From assembly GCF_000413935.1 (NCBI RefSeq), contig NZ_KE340377.1, forward strand, positions 1 through 64,000: a DNA stretch of 64,000 nucleotides, given 5' to 3'. The position numbers and the translations under genes were made by a program. Positions 46,239-55,902 of this stretch are shown piece after piece. Each line of letters begins with the position of its first letter. The first letter of the stretch is position 1. The notes below the pieces were generated by a model, which had not been told where the DNA came from, did not search any database, and was given only the letters and a program-made list of their open reading frames with translations. Source of the stretch: Acinetobacter colistiniresistens. GTDB lineage: Bacteria > Pseudomonadota > Gammaproteobacteria > Pseudomonadales > Moraxellaceae.

Positions 46239-47357
46239 ATGACCACAAACAAAATTAATGCCGCGGAAAGTATCCGAGGCTTGGCATGTCTCGCCGTTGT
46301 GTTGTCACATATCTCACTGACTTTTTTCCCGCAGCTGCATAATTTTGATGTCAGTAGGGTGCCGCAATATGATTTTTTTGCGCAGCTCCATCATTCTCCT
46401 CTGGCATTCTTTTATTCGGGTACAGGGGCGGTTTTTGTCTTTTTTGTTTTAAGTGGATTTGTACTGAGTTTATCCAGTTTTAAGAAGCAAAATAGTGCAG
46501 CACAGTTGAAAACATCCTTAATTAAGCGCTACCCACGTTTGGCCATTCCGACCTTTGTCTCTTGTGTGATTGCTTATCTGGTGTGTTTTGTCCCTGTTGA
46601 TGTGTCTCATGTTTCAGAATGGGGTGCAGCGTTAGCCAATCCACATCCACAACTGAGCACAGCACTTTATGAAGGCAGTATCGGTGCATTCTTATTTGGG
46701 GATTCTAGCTATAACTGGGTGCTGTGGACCATGCAAATTGAGTTACTTGGGTCACTGGTCATTTATCTTGCCTGTTATTTTTATGGCAAGTTGCCCATTC
46801 TCTGTGGTCTGTTTTTGATCTTGAGTGTGATTACTGCTTATCTGATTTCGCAAACGGTATTCCTTGGCATCCTGAGTTTTATTTTGGGGATGGGACTGTT
46901 TCTGTATGCCGTAGAGCTGAGTACCGTCGTTTCGGTTGTGCTGTTTATATTGGGCTTATATTTATGTGGTGCGCATAACAGTAGTGCCAGCTATCAGTTT
47001 TTTACCCGATTTCTAGGTGAACAAACTTACGACTACCTCAACTTTGTCGGTGGTTTTTGTATTGTGTATGCGGTGCTTAAAGGTCAATGGCTCGCCCAAT
47101 TTTTTGATCGAACCGTTTGGGTGTTTTTAGGTAAGATCTCATTTTCAATTTATCTGATCCACTTAGCGGTGCTGTATGCTTTGGGCATTCCATTGTTTAA
47201 TTTCCTCTACGTACAAGGTGGCTTGTCCTATCTCAATGCGGGATTACTGGCGAGTTTAGTGATTATGTTGCTGAGCATTCTTTTGGCACAACCTTATAGC
47301 CGTTATGTCGATGATGCCGCGATTAAAATCTCGAATAAGCTGGCAAAAATGTTTTAA
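46239..47357 (+). CDS. Acyltransferase-3-family membrane protein, 372 aa
   Basis: An integral membrane acyltransferase (Acyl_transf_3) that usually transfers acetyl or succinyl groups to sugars of the envelope. The N-terminal motif AAESIRGLACLAVVLSHISL contains the conserved R and His of the family, and about ten membrane segments follow (FSGTGAVFVFFVLSGFVLSL is the typical TM2 block; KISFSIYLIHLAVLYALG the late one). No periplasmic SGNH domain is attached. The target is unknown and no sugar-polymer locus surrounds it. Confidence 0.9.
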   Translation: MTTNKINAAESIRGLACLAVVLSHISLTFFPQLHNFDVSRVPQYDFFAQLHHSPLAFFYSGTGAVFVFFVLSGFVLSLSSFKKQNSAAQLKTSLIKRYPRLAIPTFVSCVIAYLVCFVPVDVSHVSEWGAALANPHPQLSTALYEGSIGAFLFGDSSYNWVLWTMQIELLGSLVIYLACYFYGKLPILCGLFLILSVITAYLISQTVFLGILSFILGMGLFLYAVELSTVVSVVLFILGLYLCGAHNSSASYQFFTRFLGEQTYDYLNFVGGFCIVYAVLKGQWLAQFFDRTVWVFLGKISFSIYLIHLAVLYALGIPLFNFLYVQGGLSYLNAGLLASLVIMLLSILLAQPYSRYVDDAAIKISNKLAKMF

Positions 47358-47504
47358 CTGCTAAGCTATGCCGTCGCTATCCGTTGGCTTGCGGCATATT
47401 GAAAAATTGAACAAACATTACAAAAATCATCAGGCAATGCTTTCTATTGTCGCCAGAATCAGTTTTAATCAAAAAACACATAATAAAAATATGGGTTTTA
47501 ATAT

Positions 47505-49244
47505 ATGAACCGTACTCATCTCAAACACTTTAGCCTATTCACTTCGATTTCGGTGGCGATAGCAGGCTGCGCAAGCACAGCAGTACCCGTCACAGCAACA
47601 GAACAGCTGTTTTATGGCGGACCGATTCTCACTATGTCGGGCGATGCACCTGAATATGCAGAAGCTATCTTGGTCAAAGATGGAAAGATTCGTTTTGTCG
47701 GGTCTAAGCAGCAGGCGGTACGCTTGGCGGATCGGAAAGTTCAGTCGATTGATTTAAAAAATAAAACCTTATTACCGAGCTTTATTGATGCGCATAGTCA
47801 TGTGAATATGGTCGGTTTCCATCAAATGGTCGCCAATCTCTACCCGATGCCTGATGGGCAGGTTTCAGATATCAATTCTCTGGTGAATGTATTGACGCAA
47901 TGGAAAGCTCAGAATCCAGCTGTGATTAAAACTATGGGCGGCTGGATTCTGGGTAATGGTTATGATGATGCGCAATTGACCGAGCAACGCCATCCGACGG
48001 CAACCGATCTAGACCGGGTCTCCAAAGATCAACCTGTGATGATCTTGCATCAATCGGGGCATTTGGCTTCGGTCAATCATAAAGCACTGGAATTACTGAA
48101 GATCGATCAACATACCCCAAATCCAGCGGGTGGGGTGATTCGCCGTGAAGCAGGTTCAAATGTGCCGAATGGTGTATTGGAAGAATCGGCTTTATTTACT
48201 GCAATTGGCTCAATTTTTAAAGATGTACCCCCTGCGGTGATGTTTCAGATTGCAGAAAAAGGCATTGATGCCTATGTAAAAAATGGTTTTACCACGGTAC
48301 AAGAAGGGCGGGCTGATCAGGGTACTACGGAAATGTGGCACGCTTTAGCCAAGCAGAATCGGCTGCCAATTGATGTGGTCTCTTATCCCGATATCACCAC
48401 CAGTCAAGACTATATGCTTAAGCAAGGCAGTAGCCATCAGTATGATCATCATTTCCGTATTGGCGGAGTCAAAATTAGCTTAGATGGCTCACCTCAGGGG
48501 AAGACCGCTTGGCTGACACAACCCTATTTAGTTCCACCTGAAGGTAAAGATAAGACTTACAGAGGCTATCCTGCGATTAGTAATGATCAACAGGTCAAGG
48601 ACTATATCAATTTAGCCTTTAAGCAAGGCTGGCAAGTACTGGCCCATGCCAATGGTGACGCAGCCATTGATCAGTTTATTGGGGCGGTAAAAGATGCCAC
48701 CGCAAAACAAGGCAAGGCAGATCGCCGCAGTGTACTGATCCATTCGCAGACCATTCGGGATGATCAGCTGGATCAGCTCAAAGCACTTGATATTATTCCG
48801 TCATTTTTCTCTTTACATACTTTTTATTGGGGGGACTGGCATCGCCAACAAACGCTTGGAGAGACGAGAGCTGCCCGTATTTCGCCAACGGCAACGGCAT
48901 TCAACAAGCATCTGATCTTTACGGAGCACCATGATGCCCCTGTGGTGCCACCGAGTAGCATGATGATGCTGGACGCCACGGTAAATCGAGTCACACGTAC
49001 GGATTATGTATTGGGCGCAGATGAAAGAATCAGTCCTTATCTGGCATTAAAATCGATGACAGCTTGGGCGGCGTATCAATATTTTGAAGACCAGACCAAG
49101 GGCACATTAACTCAAGGCAAGTTGGCTGACTTGGTCATTCTGAATCAGAACCCGTTGACTGTCCCGAGTCGTGAGATTAAAAACATTAAAGTGCTGGCCA
49201 CTTATAAAGAAGGCAAACTGATTTATCAGGATTCAAGCCATTAA
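47505..49244 (+). CDS. Amidohydrolase-family lipoprotein (YtcJ-like), 579 aa
   Basis: An exported, probably lipid-anchored metal-dependent hydrolase. The signal ends at Cys22 in AIAGC. The amidohydrolase fold begins with the small barrel ILVKDGKIRFVGSKQQA. The first metal motif is DAHSHVNMVG, a His in VLAHANGDAAID lies in the middle, and the second half has RRSVLIHSQ and FTEHHDAPVVPPS. The C-terminal GTLTQGKLADLVILNQNPL is the family ending. This YtcJ-like type acts on amides or formamides of unknown identity. It is followed by a terminator and a convergent TonB receptor. Confidence 0.9.
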   Translation: MNRTHLKHFSLFTSISVAIAGCASTAVPVTATEQLFYGGPILTMSGDAPEYAEAILVKDGKIRFVGSKQQAVRLADRKVQSIDLKNKTLLPSFIDAHSHVNMVGFHQMVANLYPMPDGQVSDINSLVNVLTQWKAQNPAVIKTMGGWILGNGYDDAQLTEQRHPTATDLDRVSKDQPVMILHQSGHLASVNHKALELLKIDQHTPNPAGGVIRREAGSNVPNGVLEESALFTAIGSIFKDVPPAVMFQIAEKGIDAYVKNGFTTVQEGRADQGTTEMWHALAKQNRLPIDVVSYPDITTSQDYMLKQGSSHQYDHHFRIGGVKISLDGSPQGKTAWLTQPYLVPPEGKDKTYRGYPAISNDQQVKDYINLAFKQGWQVLAHANGDAAIDQFIGAVKDATAKQGKADRRSVLIHSQTIRDDQLDQLKALDIIPSFFSLHTFYWGDWHRQQTLGETRAARISPTATAFNKHLIFTEHHDAPVVPPSSMMMLDATVNRVTRTDYVLGADERISPYLALKSMTAWAAYQYFEDQTKGTLTQGKLADLVILNQNPLTVPSREIKNIKVLATYKEGKLIYQDSSH

Positions 49245-49252
49245 AAGCATAA

Positions 49253-49280
49253 AAAAACCGAGCTAAAACGCTCGGTTTTT
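49253..49280. terminator. Bidirectional terminator
   Basis: An 11-bp stem aaaaaccgagc / gctcggttttt (49253-49263 with 49270-49280) with a 6-base loop, flanked by A and T runs. It lies between the convergent amidohydrolase and TonB receptor genes. Confidence 0.93.
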
Positions 49281-49285
49281 TATCT

Positions 49286-51694
49286 CTACCAACGGTAATT
49301 GATCTTGCCGTAATAGAACGCGCCATTAAAGCCAAAAGGTGAGAACTGGCTATAAGGCAAGCTTCCCCCAGTCGGTTGGTTGATGTCATATACATCTTTA
49401 TCAGGATAAACATCGGTAATATTGTCTCCACCAACGGTAAAGTTCCAGTTTTGATATTGGTAAGACAGGGCTAAGTCCAGTAACCATTTGGCTGAGAATT
49501 TTTGGTCTTTGGCTTCGCCTGAATTACTAAAGGTTTTAAAACTGCCATAGCGGGTGAGATTGGTATTCACACTGAAATTTCCAAGCTTATAGTCATTCGC
49601 TAAACTGAATTTATGTTCAGGGGTACTCGCGGCGAGTAGACCATATTGCTCTCGACGGTCCAATCGGGTCAGATTGATTCCCAACGCATCTAGGATGGCA
49701 GGATTGCCATCGACATGAGTGACTTTATTTTTATTGTAGTTATAAGCCAAAGAGCTATTCAGTTCCCCATAAGGCAAGTCCGTCCACTTATAGGTTGCGA
49801 CTAAATCAACACCGCGGGTGCGGGTATCGCTGGCATTGTTGAAATAACGGATGCTGCTGAAGTTGGTGTTGCTGATGCCATTTGAATTCAGATATTGACG
49901 TACTGTATCGCTACTGGCATTGATATTGGAAGACAGGCTAATCCGGTGATCAATGTCGATTTGATACGCATCCAAGGTCACATACAACTGATCTGTCGGC
50001 GTTAGTACCACACCCACACTATAGTTTTTTGATTTTTCTGGTTTCAGCTGTTCGGCACCGAGTAATTGTGCCACTTGTGAGGTGGTTGGAAAAGTGCCAG
50101 CTTCAACCAACTGACCATTGACCAGTTGGGAGGAGGTCTGAGCAAAGTATTGTTGCGCTAAGCTTGGGGCACGAAAACCTGTAGAGGCACTGCCACGTAC
50201 TGCAAGCGCAGGATGAATGGCATAGCGTAAAGACAGGGATGCATTATCAGTGTGGCCAAAATCATTGTAATATTCATGGCGATAGGCTGTAGATGCAGAC
50301 AGTTTTTCAGTTAAATTGGCTTCTAAATCCAGATAAGCCGCATAACTGTCGCGTGACCATTCTCCTGCATCAGCAGCACGAAAACCGGCTAAACCAGAAG
50401 AGCCACTTTTATAATAAGAAGCAGGATCACCTGCTTGAATTTGATATTTCTGATTCAGATATTGTGCTCCAAAGGCAACATTCAGTGGGCTGGCGAGTGC
50501 TGCGAGATTAAACGCTCGAGAAAGATCGAAATTCACCACGGCTTGAGCATTTTTCAGTGAGCCATTTTGGAAACCAAAAGGTGTGACGGCTCGATCTTTA
50601 TAGAGATCAACATTGATCGTTTTGGTATCAACATCATAGCGATTCAGACCATAATTGACCGAAGCATCATAATGCCATGCGGACCAATCGCCTTTAATCC
50701 CTGCCACCGCGCCAAAATCATCCAGTTGTCCTTGTATGATTGGCAGATAGCCATTTGGATAGAGGGCAGGAATATTATTGGAGGCATTGCTTAAACGATA
50801 GAATCCCGCAGTCTCGGCATTACGGTGGCTATAGGTGGCAAAGGAATACAGTTCCGTGTTATCACTAAGATCGTAGCCCAGATTGATGGCTGCTTTGACT
50901 TCATCAGAATCTGGATCACCAAAGCGGAAAGTGCGTTGCCCATAGGTGGTTGATCTCGGATCACGCAAGTCAGGCCCTGCGCGATTGGTGGCTTGGCTAT
51001 CCTGCCATTCCCCTGAAAAAATTGCATAGCCATAATGATTCAGTTGGGTGCCACCTGATGCAAAAGATTGTTTTTGCTCACCATCGCCCTTGTTATAAAT
51101 ACCGTATTTAATCCCGGCTTCGCCATGTTTTGGATTGGATTTCAAAATAATATTAATCACGCCTGCAATCGCATCGGAACCATAGCGAGCTGATGCACCT
51201 TCACGGAGTACTTCGACACGGCTAATCGCCGAGATGGGAATGGCATTTAAATCAGTGGGTGCAGAACCTCGACCAATGGTCCCGCCGAGATTGATAAAAG
51301 CCCCTGTATGGCGACGTTTGCCATTGACCAAGACCAGCACCTGATCAGGTGCAAGCCCTTTCAGTTGTGCAGGGCGAACCAGCTCGGTTCCATCCACCAC
51401 CGTTGGGCGTGGAAAGTTAATTGAAGGAATAATCCGTGATAAGGCTGTGCCCAATTCATTGGAACCAGTCCGTTCGGTCAGCTCTTTGGCACTAATCACA
51501 TCAATCGGCTGTAAGGATTCGGTTTGTGAGCGATTGTTGGCACGGGTTCCTGTCACCACAATCGTCGCGAGTGTTTTGACCTGTTCGGGTTCGATAGGAT
51601 TGTTTTCAGCTGCATGCAGATTGCTATACAGGGCCAGTAGAATCAGGCTCGTACTGAGACGAAAGGGAAACATTTTGATCTGGGGAGTATTCAT
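49286..51694 (-). CDS. TonB-dependent outer-membrane receptor, 802 aa
   Basis: An outer-membrane channel for a scarce nutrient, powered by TonB. A signal peptide ends near residue 28 (SNLHAAENN). The TonB-box and plug lie next: TIVVTGTRANNRSQTESLQP, then IDVISAKEL, LVNGKRRHTGAFINLGGTIG and REGASARYGSDAIAGVINI. The 22-strand barrel ends in the aromatic NYRW. No siderophore or B12 gene is adjacent, so the ligand is open; the R-x-H-T-G-A plug with many Asn/Tyr is common in general, non-siderophore receptors. The gene is monocistronic and convergent with the amidohydrolase. Confidence 0.93.
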   Translation of the reverse strand: MNTPQIKMFPFRLSTSLILLALYSNLHAAENNPIEPEQVKTLATIVVTGTRANNRSQTESLQPIDVISAKELTERTGSNELGTALSRIIPSINFPRPTVVDGTELVRPAQLKGLAPDQVLVLVNGKRRHTGAFINLGGTIGRGSAPTDLNAIPISAISRVEVLREGASARYGSDAIAGVINIILKSNPKHGEAGIKYGIYNKGDGEQKQSFASGGTQLNHYGYAIFSGEWQDSQATNRAGPDLRDPRSTTYGQRTFRFGDPDSDEVKAAINLGYDLSDNTELYSFATYSHRNAETAGFYRLSNASNNIPALYPNGYLPIIQGQLDDFGAVAGIKGDWSAWHYDASVNYGLNRYDVDTKTINVDLYKDRAVTPFGFQNGSLKNAQAVVNFDLSRAFNLAALASPLNVAFGAQYLNQKYQIQAGDPASYYKSGSSGLAGFRAADAGEWSRDSYAAYLDLEANLTEKLSASTAYRHEYYNDFGHTDNASLSLRYAIHPALAVRGSASTGFRAPSLAQQYFAQTSSQLVNGQLVEAGTFPTTSQVAQLLGAEQLKPEKSKNYSVGVVLTPTDQLYVTLDAYQIDIDHRISLSSNINASSDTVRQYLNSNGISNTNFSSIRYFNNASDTRTRGVDLVATYKWTDLPYGELNSSLAYNYNKNKVTHVDGNPAILDALGINLTRLDRREQYGLLAASTPEHKFSLANDYKLGNFSVNTNLTRYGSFKTFSNSGEAKDQKFSAKWLLDLALSYQYQNWNFTVGGDNITDVYPDKDVYDINQPTGGSLPYSQFSPFGFNGAFYYGKINYRW

Positions 51695-51883
51695 GTTGAT
51701 GTTCTAACTCAAGTTCTGTAAATATTTGTGAACATGGTAGGAGCATCAAAATACTTTCAAAAACAATATAAAAACATAAGGTTAGAACAAAATTTGCAAA
51801 GCTGAAAATGATGCTTTTTAAGTAAATGATTTATAGGATATTGATATTTAAAATGAAGTTATTTATTTTTGAATCGGAAATAA

Positions 51884-51911
51884 AAAAACCAGCCCGAGCG
51901 GACTGGTTTTT
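51884..51911 (-). terminator. Terminator after purC
   Basis: The hairpin aaaaccag / ctggtttt, with inner cc/gg pairs around gagc, has an A run on one side. On the minus strand it is followed by TTTTTTTA. Confidence 0.85.
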
Positions 51912-51937
51912 CTGAAGCAGTAACAGCTTCGTCTAAC

Positions 51938-52657
51938 TTAGATATCGTCTAAGTTAATGCCTAAACGGGCAGCGACTTCTTCATAAGCTTCAACCACACC
52001 ACCTAAACCTTGGCGGAAACGGTCTTTATCCAGTTTCTTCTTGGTGTCTTTATCCCATAAACGACAACCGTCTGGAGAGAACTCATCACCCAAGACGATA
52101 CGGTCATGGAATACACCGAATTCAAGTTTGAAATCAACCAGAATCATATTACCTGCATCGAATAATGCCTTGAGCACATCATTCACTTGGTAAGTCAATT
52201 CTTTCATTTTTTCCAGTTGTTCAGCTGTTGCCCAGCCCAAAGCAATCGCTTGAGATTCGTTTACCATTGGATCGCCAAGCGCATCATCTTTGAAGAACAA
52301 TTCAAAGGTTGGCGGTGTTAATTCTTTACCTTCCTCAACGCCTAAACGACGGCACAGTGAACCTGCTGCATAGTTACGAATCACGCATTCCACAGGGATC
52401 ATGTGTAGCTTTTTCACCAGCACTTCAGTCGGAGAAAGCAGTTTTTCGAAATGCGTTTCGATACCCGCAGCAGCCAATTTGTCCATGATGAAGGCGTTAA
52501 AACGGTTGTTGACCTTGCCCTTACGATCGAGTTGCTCAATTTTTTCGCCATTGAATGCTGAAGCATCATCACGAAAGACCAAAATCAGGTGATCAGCGTT
52601 ATCTGTCTCGTATACAGATTTAGCTTTACCAGTATAGAGCAAGGTTTGTTTTAACAT
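51938..52657 (-). CDS. purC: Phosphoribosylaminoimidazole-succinocarboxamide synthase
   Basis: PurC joins aspartate to CAIR with ATP in purine synthesis. The 239-residue protein has [15 protein letters not shown] and [14 protein letters not shown] for the ATP site, [18 protein letters not shown] for the substrate site, and [20 protein letters not shown] with the metal Glu/Asp. The length is that of the bacterial single-domain type. It lies 36 bases after bamC and follows dapA-bamC, the same gene order known in other gamma-proteobacteria. Confidence 0.97.
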   Translation of the reverse strand: MLKQTLLYTGKAKSVYETDNADHLILVFRDDASAFNGEKIEQLDRKGKVNNRFNAFIMDKLAAAGIETHFEKLLSPTEVLVKKLHMIPVECVIRNYAAGSLCRRLGVEEGKELTPPTFELFFKDDALGDPMVNESQAIALGWATAEQLEKMKELTYQVNDVLKALFDAGNMILVDFKLEFGVFHDRIVLGDEFSPDGCRLWDKDTKKKLDKDRFRQGLGGVVEAYEEVAARLGINLDDI

Positions 52658-52693
52658 GGAGGAACCTTTTGAAAAAAAATGCCTAGTAAACGA

Positions 52694-53299
52694 CTAGGCT
52701 GGCCAATTTTGGTAAATCTGGGTTAACACTTCAGTCGCAACCGCTGGGTCTGCGAACGTGGTATCAGGTTTGAAGAGGGCAATGGTATTGCTTGAGCCTA
52801 CCGCAGACAGCTTCAACACGTAGTTCTGATCATTCACCTTAATCGTTGCTTCATAGCCATGATCTGCTTGCGAGATGACTTTATAGTTGAGGCTGCTCGC
52901 GGTGGCAAAGGCATATTGCCACGCAGTCGCCGTTGGACCTTCTACTTTCAGTAATGGATTTTTGTTGCCATCCATGACCAGTTGTGGACGCCCCAAGCTG
53001 GTTACTGTCGCTTCAGTGCTATTGCTTGCAGTTTGCATTGACTCTGGACGAGGTAATGCATAACGGTTGCCAGTTTTATTTTCAAATGTTGGCGCATGTT
53101 GAATCGCAAGTGGGTCAACCGTTGGTGCTGGATACAATGGCGTGAATGGTCTTACCGTTGCATTCTCAGGGAATTTGAGAGGTTCAAGCGCTTGCGCTTT
53201 TTTATAATCTAAAGAATGATTATTGAGGGCAAAACGACCACAACCAGCCAAACTTAAAGCTGAAATGACAAGGACAACACCAAGACGTAATTGCATCAT
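52694..53299 (-). CDS. bamC: BamC/NlpB-like outer-membrane lipoprotein, 201 aa
   Basis: A lipoprotein at the position of BamC, a part of the beta-barrel assembly machine. The lipobox is LSLAGC with Cys20. A long unstructured segment follows (NNHSLDYKKAQALEPLKFPE, then PFTPLYPAPTVDP), as in BamC, which wraps around BamD. The C-terminal helix-grip domain (TAWQYAFATASSLNYKVI, then EATIKVNDQNYVLKL) is there only once, so the protein is shorter than the E. coli one of about 344 residues. Identity by context (dapA-bamC-purC) and form is good; sequence similarity to E. coli is low. Confidence 0.8.
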   Translation of the reverse strand: MMQLRLGVVLVISALSLAGCGRFALNNHSLDYKKAQALEPLKFPENATVRPFTPLYPAPTVDPLAIQHAPTFENKTGNRYALPRPESMQTASNSTEATVTSLGRPQLVMDGNKNPLLKVEGPTATAWQYAFATASSLNYKVISQADHGYEATIKVNDQNYVLKLSAVGSSNTIALFKPDTTFADPAVATEVLTQIYQNWPA

Positions 53300-53311
53300 A
53301 AATTGCTCGTA

Positions 53312-54205
53312 TTAAATAATGCCCGCAGTTTTTAAATCTGTGCGGAGCGGTTCACGATATTGTTCTGCGAGAGCGGTTAAAGGCAGGCGTAGACCTGTAC
53401 TAATGTATCCCATCTCATGCAATGCCCATTTCACAGGAATTGGGTTTGATTCGCAAAACAAAATATTGTGTAGATTTGCAATTTGTTGATTCAAACTTTG
53501 TGCTTTGGCTTGATCGCCAGCTAAGGCTGCTTCACAAACTTCGCTCATTTGTTTTGGTGCAACATTGGCGGTAACCGAAATATTACCTTTCGCGCCCAGT
53601 AAAATCAGTTCCCAAGCAGTTTCATCATCGCCTGAATACACTGCAATTTTACCTTTTAAACCTTCGATGAGGGCTTGACCACGGGGTACATCACCTGTTG
53701 CATCTTTAATCCCAACAATGTTTTTAACATCGGCAAGACGAATCACGGTTTCATTTTGCATGTCAACGCCAGTACGGCCTGGAACATTATAAAGAATTTG
53801 TGGAATATCAACGGCTTCAGCAATCGCTTTATAGTGTTGATATAAGCCTTCTTGTGTGGGTTTATTATAATATGGCGTAACGAGTAATGCGGCATCTGCA
53901 CCGAGTTCTTTAGCTGCTTTGGTCAGTTCAATTGCTTCGTGAGTTGAGTTTGCACCTGTACCCGCGATAATTGGAATGCGTTTATTGGCTACACGAATCA
54001 CTTCTTTGATGACTTGTGTGTGTTCTTCCATGCTTAATGTAGATGCTTCGCCCGTTGTGCCAACAGCAACAATACTATGTGTACCTTGTTGGATGTGCCA
54101 CTCAACGAGCTTCTCAAGGCTCTTCCAATCTACGCGACCATCTTCAAACATAGGGGTGACGAGTGCGACAATTGAGCCTTGAATATTCGGTGCTAGCTGA
54201 GTCAT
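53312..54205 (-). CDS. dapA: 4-hydroxy-tetrahydrodipicolinate synthase
   Basis: DapA condenses pyruvate with aspartate semialdehyde, the first committed step to lysine and diaminopimelate. The 297-residue TIM barrel has VGTTGEASTLS near residue 48, the Tyr in LYNVPGRTGVDM at 139, and the Schiff-base Lys167 in VGIKDATGD. The allosteric region is complete. It starts an operon with bamC (12-base gap) and purC. The leader up to pncA carries a weak ccatcc/ggatgg hairpin of unknown meaning; no lysine riboswitch is recognisable. Confidence 0.97.
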   Translation of the reverse strand: MTQLAPNIQGSIVALVTPMFEDGRVDWKSLEKLVEWHIQQGTHSIVAVGTTGEASTLSMEEHTQVIKEVIRVANKRIPIIAGTGANSTHEAIELTKAAKELGADAALLVTPYYNKPTQEGLYQHYKAIAEAVDIPQILYNVPGRTGVDMQNETVIRLADVKNIVGIKDATGDVPRGQALIEGLKGKIAVYSGDDETAWELILLGAKGNISVTANVAPKQMSEVCEAALAGDQAKAQSLNQQIANLHNILFCESNPIPVKWALHEMGYISTGLRLPLTALAEQYREPLRTDLKTAGII

Positions 54206-54497
54206 TTTAAAAAACTATCCTATTTTCCCATCCGAGATTGAATTAGTTGAAACGAAATATTGGATGGTTGCAGTATTTTGATTCGCCACTCAATAATGAA
54301 TCCGATTGAATGACAATTATGCAAATTATGACTGATCGGCGGCATAAGAACAATATGCTTTAGTCAAACAGCTGAAAACTTTCATTCATCTTTAAGCTGA
54401 ATGATTTTCATCTTATGAAAAGTTTAGATCGGGTTGGCTAGTCAGATGAGGTGAGGCAGGGTATTGTACTCAGGAGTGATCTGGATTGAATAATGAG
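54206..54497. other. 292-base divergent intergenic region between dapA and pncA
   Basis: No gene is supported. It must hold both promoters. Two weak hairpins are present: ccatcc/ggatgg around 54229-54267 on the dapA side, and gaaaa-tcattca / tgaatga-ttttc around 54379-54412. Neither matches a known riboswitch. Confidence 0.5.
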
Positions 54498-55130
54498 ATG
54501 CAAACTGATTCAAAACACAGTGCCTTAATTGTGGTCGATGTGCAAAATGGCTTTACCCCAGGTGGAAACTTGGCAGTCACGGATGCAGATCAGATTATCC
54601 CTGTGATTAACCAGCTGGCGCAACAGTTTGATACGGTGATCCTGACGCAGGACTGGCATCCTGATCAGCATATCTCCTTTGCCGATAATCATGTCGATAA
54701 ACGAGCTTTTGAGACCATCGAGTTGCCTTACGGAACTCAGGTCTTGTGGCCAAAGCATTGTGTACAGGGGACACAGGATGCTGAATTTCATCCCAACCTG
54801 AATATTCCAACCGCACAGCTGATTATCCGTAAAGGCTTTCATGTGGAGATCGATAGCTACTCTGCTTTTATGGAAGCGGACCGCAAAACTCCGACAGGTC
54901 TCCAAGGCTATTTAAAAGAACATCAAATTGATACGGTCTATATTGTCGGGATTGCCACGGATTTTTGTGTCGCATGGACGGCACTGGATGCTGCACAGAT
55001 GGGATTCACAACCTATGTCATTGAAGATGCCTGTAAAGCCATTGATTTGAATGGTTCACTGCAACAGGCGTGGCAACAGATGTTGGAGCAAGGGGTGCAG
55101 CGGATTCAATCGGCTGCTATTTTGCCATAA
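54498..55130 (+). CDS. pncA: Nicotinamidase PncA, 210 aa
   Basis: PncA converts nicotinamide to nicotinate for NAD salvage and also activates pyrazinamide. The triad is present: Asp14 in VVDVQNGF, Lys112 in IRKGFH and Cys157 in IATDFCVAW. The metal site is Asp52-x-His54 and His58 in QDWHPDQHIS. I start at the ATG at 54498 (MQTDSKHSA); an upstream TTG at 54486 would add only four residues. The length fits the E. coli enzyme. It is divergent from dapA and precedes an Lrp-type regulator. Confidence 0.96.
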   Translation: MQTDSKHSALIVVDVQNGFTPGGNLAVTDADQIIPVINQLAQQFDTVILTQDWHPDQHISFADNHVDKRAFETIELPYGTQVLWPKHCVQGTQDAEFHPNLNIPTAQLIIRKGFHVEIDSYSAFMEADRKTPTGLQGYLKEHQIDTVYIVGIATDFCVAWTALDAAQMGFTTYVIEDACKAIDLNGSLQQAWQQMLEQGVQRIQSAAILP

Positions 55131-55221
55131 ACTTGAGCTGTCTGATCTAAAGACGCTAAACTTCGAAAGCTGATGCATGAACATCAGTGAAATTATGCCT
55201 TAAACCTGAATTGAGCGTTTT

Positions 55222-55686
55222 ATGACCGTTGAACTTGATGATTTTGATCAAAAAATTATCCATCATTTACAGATGAATGGGCGCTTGGCCAATCAGGAAC
55301 TTGCTGAGTTGGTCGGACTATCGACCTCTCAATGTTCACGCCGCCGTGTTCAGCTTGAACAGAAGAAAATTATCACGGGCTATTATGCGCAAATCGCATT
55401 GAGTGCTGATCCGGCACCGATTATGGGGATTATTGAGGTGAAATTGCAGAATTATAGTGATGCAACCCATGATCGCTTTGTTGAATTTCTGATGCATGAG
55501 CCGGCAGTCAAAGATATTCATAAACTGACAGGCAGCTATGATTTTGCATTGAAAGTTGCAGTTAAAAATCTCGATGAAATGGTCAAGCTGATTGGTATCC
55601 TGTCTTCCAAAAATTTTGGAGTGAGTAATCTCAATACTTCGATTGTGCTGGAAAAATTAAAAGAAAATGGTATCGGAATTAAATAG
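55222..55686 (+). CDS. Lrp/AsnC-family regulator, 154 aa
   Basis: A small DNA-binding regulator with an N-terminal helix-turn-helix (FDQKIIHHLQMNGRLANQEL, then AELVGLSTSQCSRRRVQLE) and a C-terminal RAM domain for an amino acid (VKLQNYSDATHDRFVEFLMH, then AVKDIHKLTGSYDFAL). It oligomerises as octamers or larger. No target is fixed by position; the nearest genes are pncA behind it and the YitT gene ahead. The length is normal and the amino-acid ligand is unknown. Confidence 0.95.
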   Translation: MTVELDDFDQKIIHHLQMNGRLANQELAELVGLSTSQCSRRRVQLEQKKIITGYYAQIALSADPAPIMGIIEVKLQNYSDATHDRFVEFLMHEPAVKDIHKLTGSYDFALKVAVKNLDEMVKLIGILSSKNFGVSNLNTSIVLEKLKENGIGIK

Positions 55687-55902
55687 CACCCTATCTTGCT
55701 CGACTTAGAGGCAATGAAAAATAATACAGGAGGTCGTTAACGGGCGGAGTGTATTTGAAAGGGATTATTTTGAATATAAATTGCATTTATGGCAAAAATA
55801 TAAGAATAAATTGCGAAATTTAAATAAAAATGATCAAATATGTCATGTCTTTCCTTGAAAGACATCTCTCCCTTCTGCTGTTCTGTTTTTGAGTTATGCC
55901 TT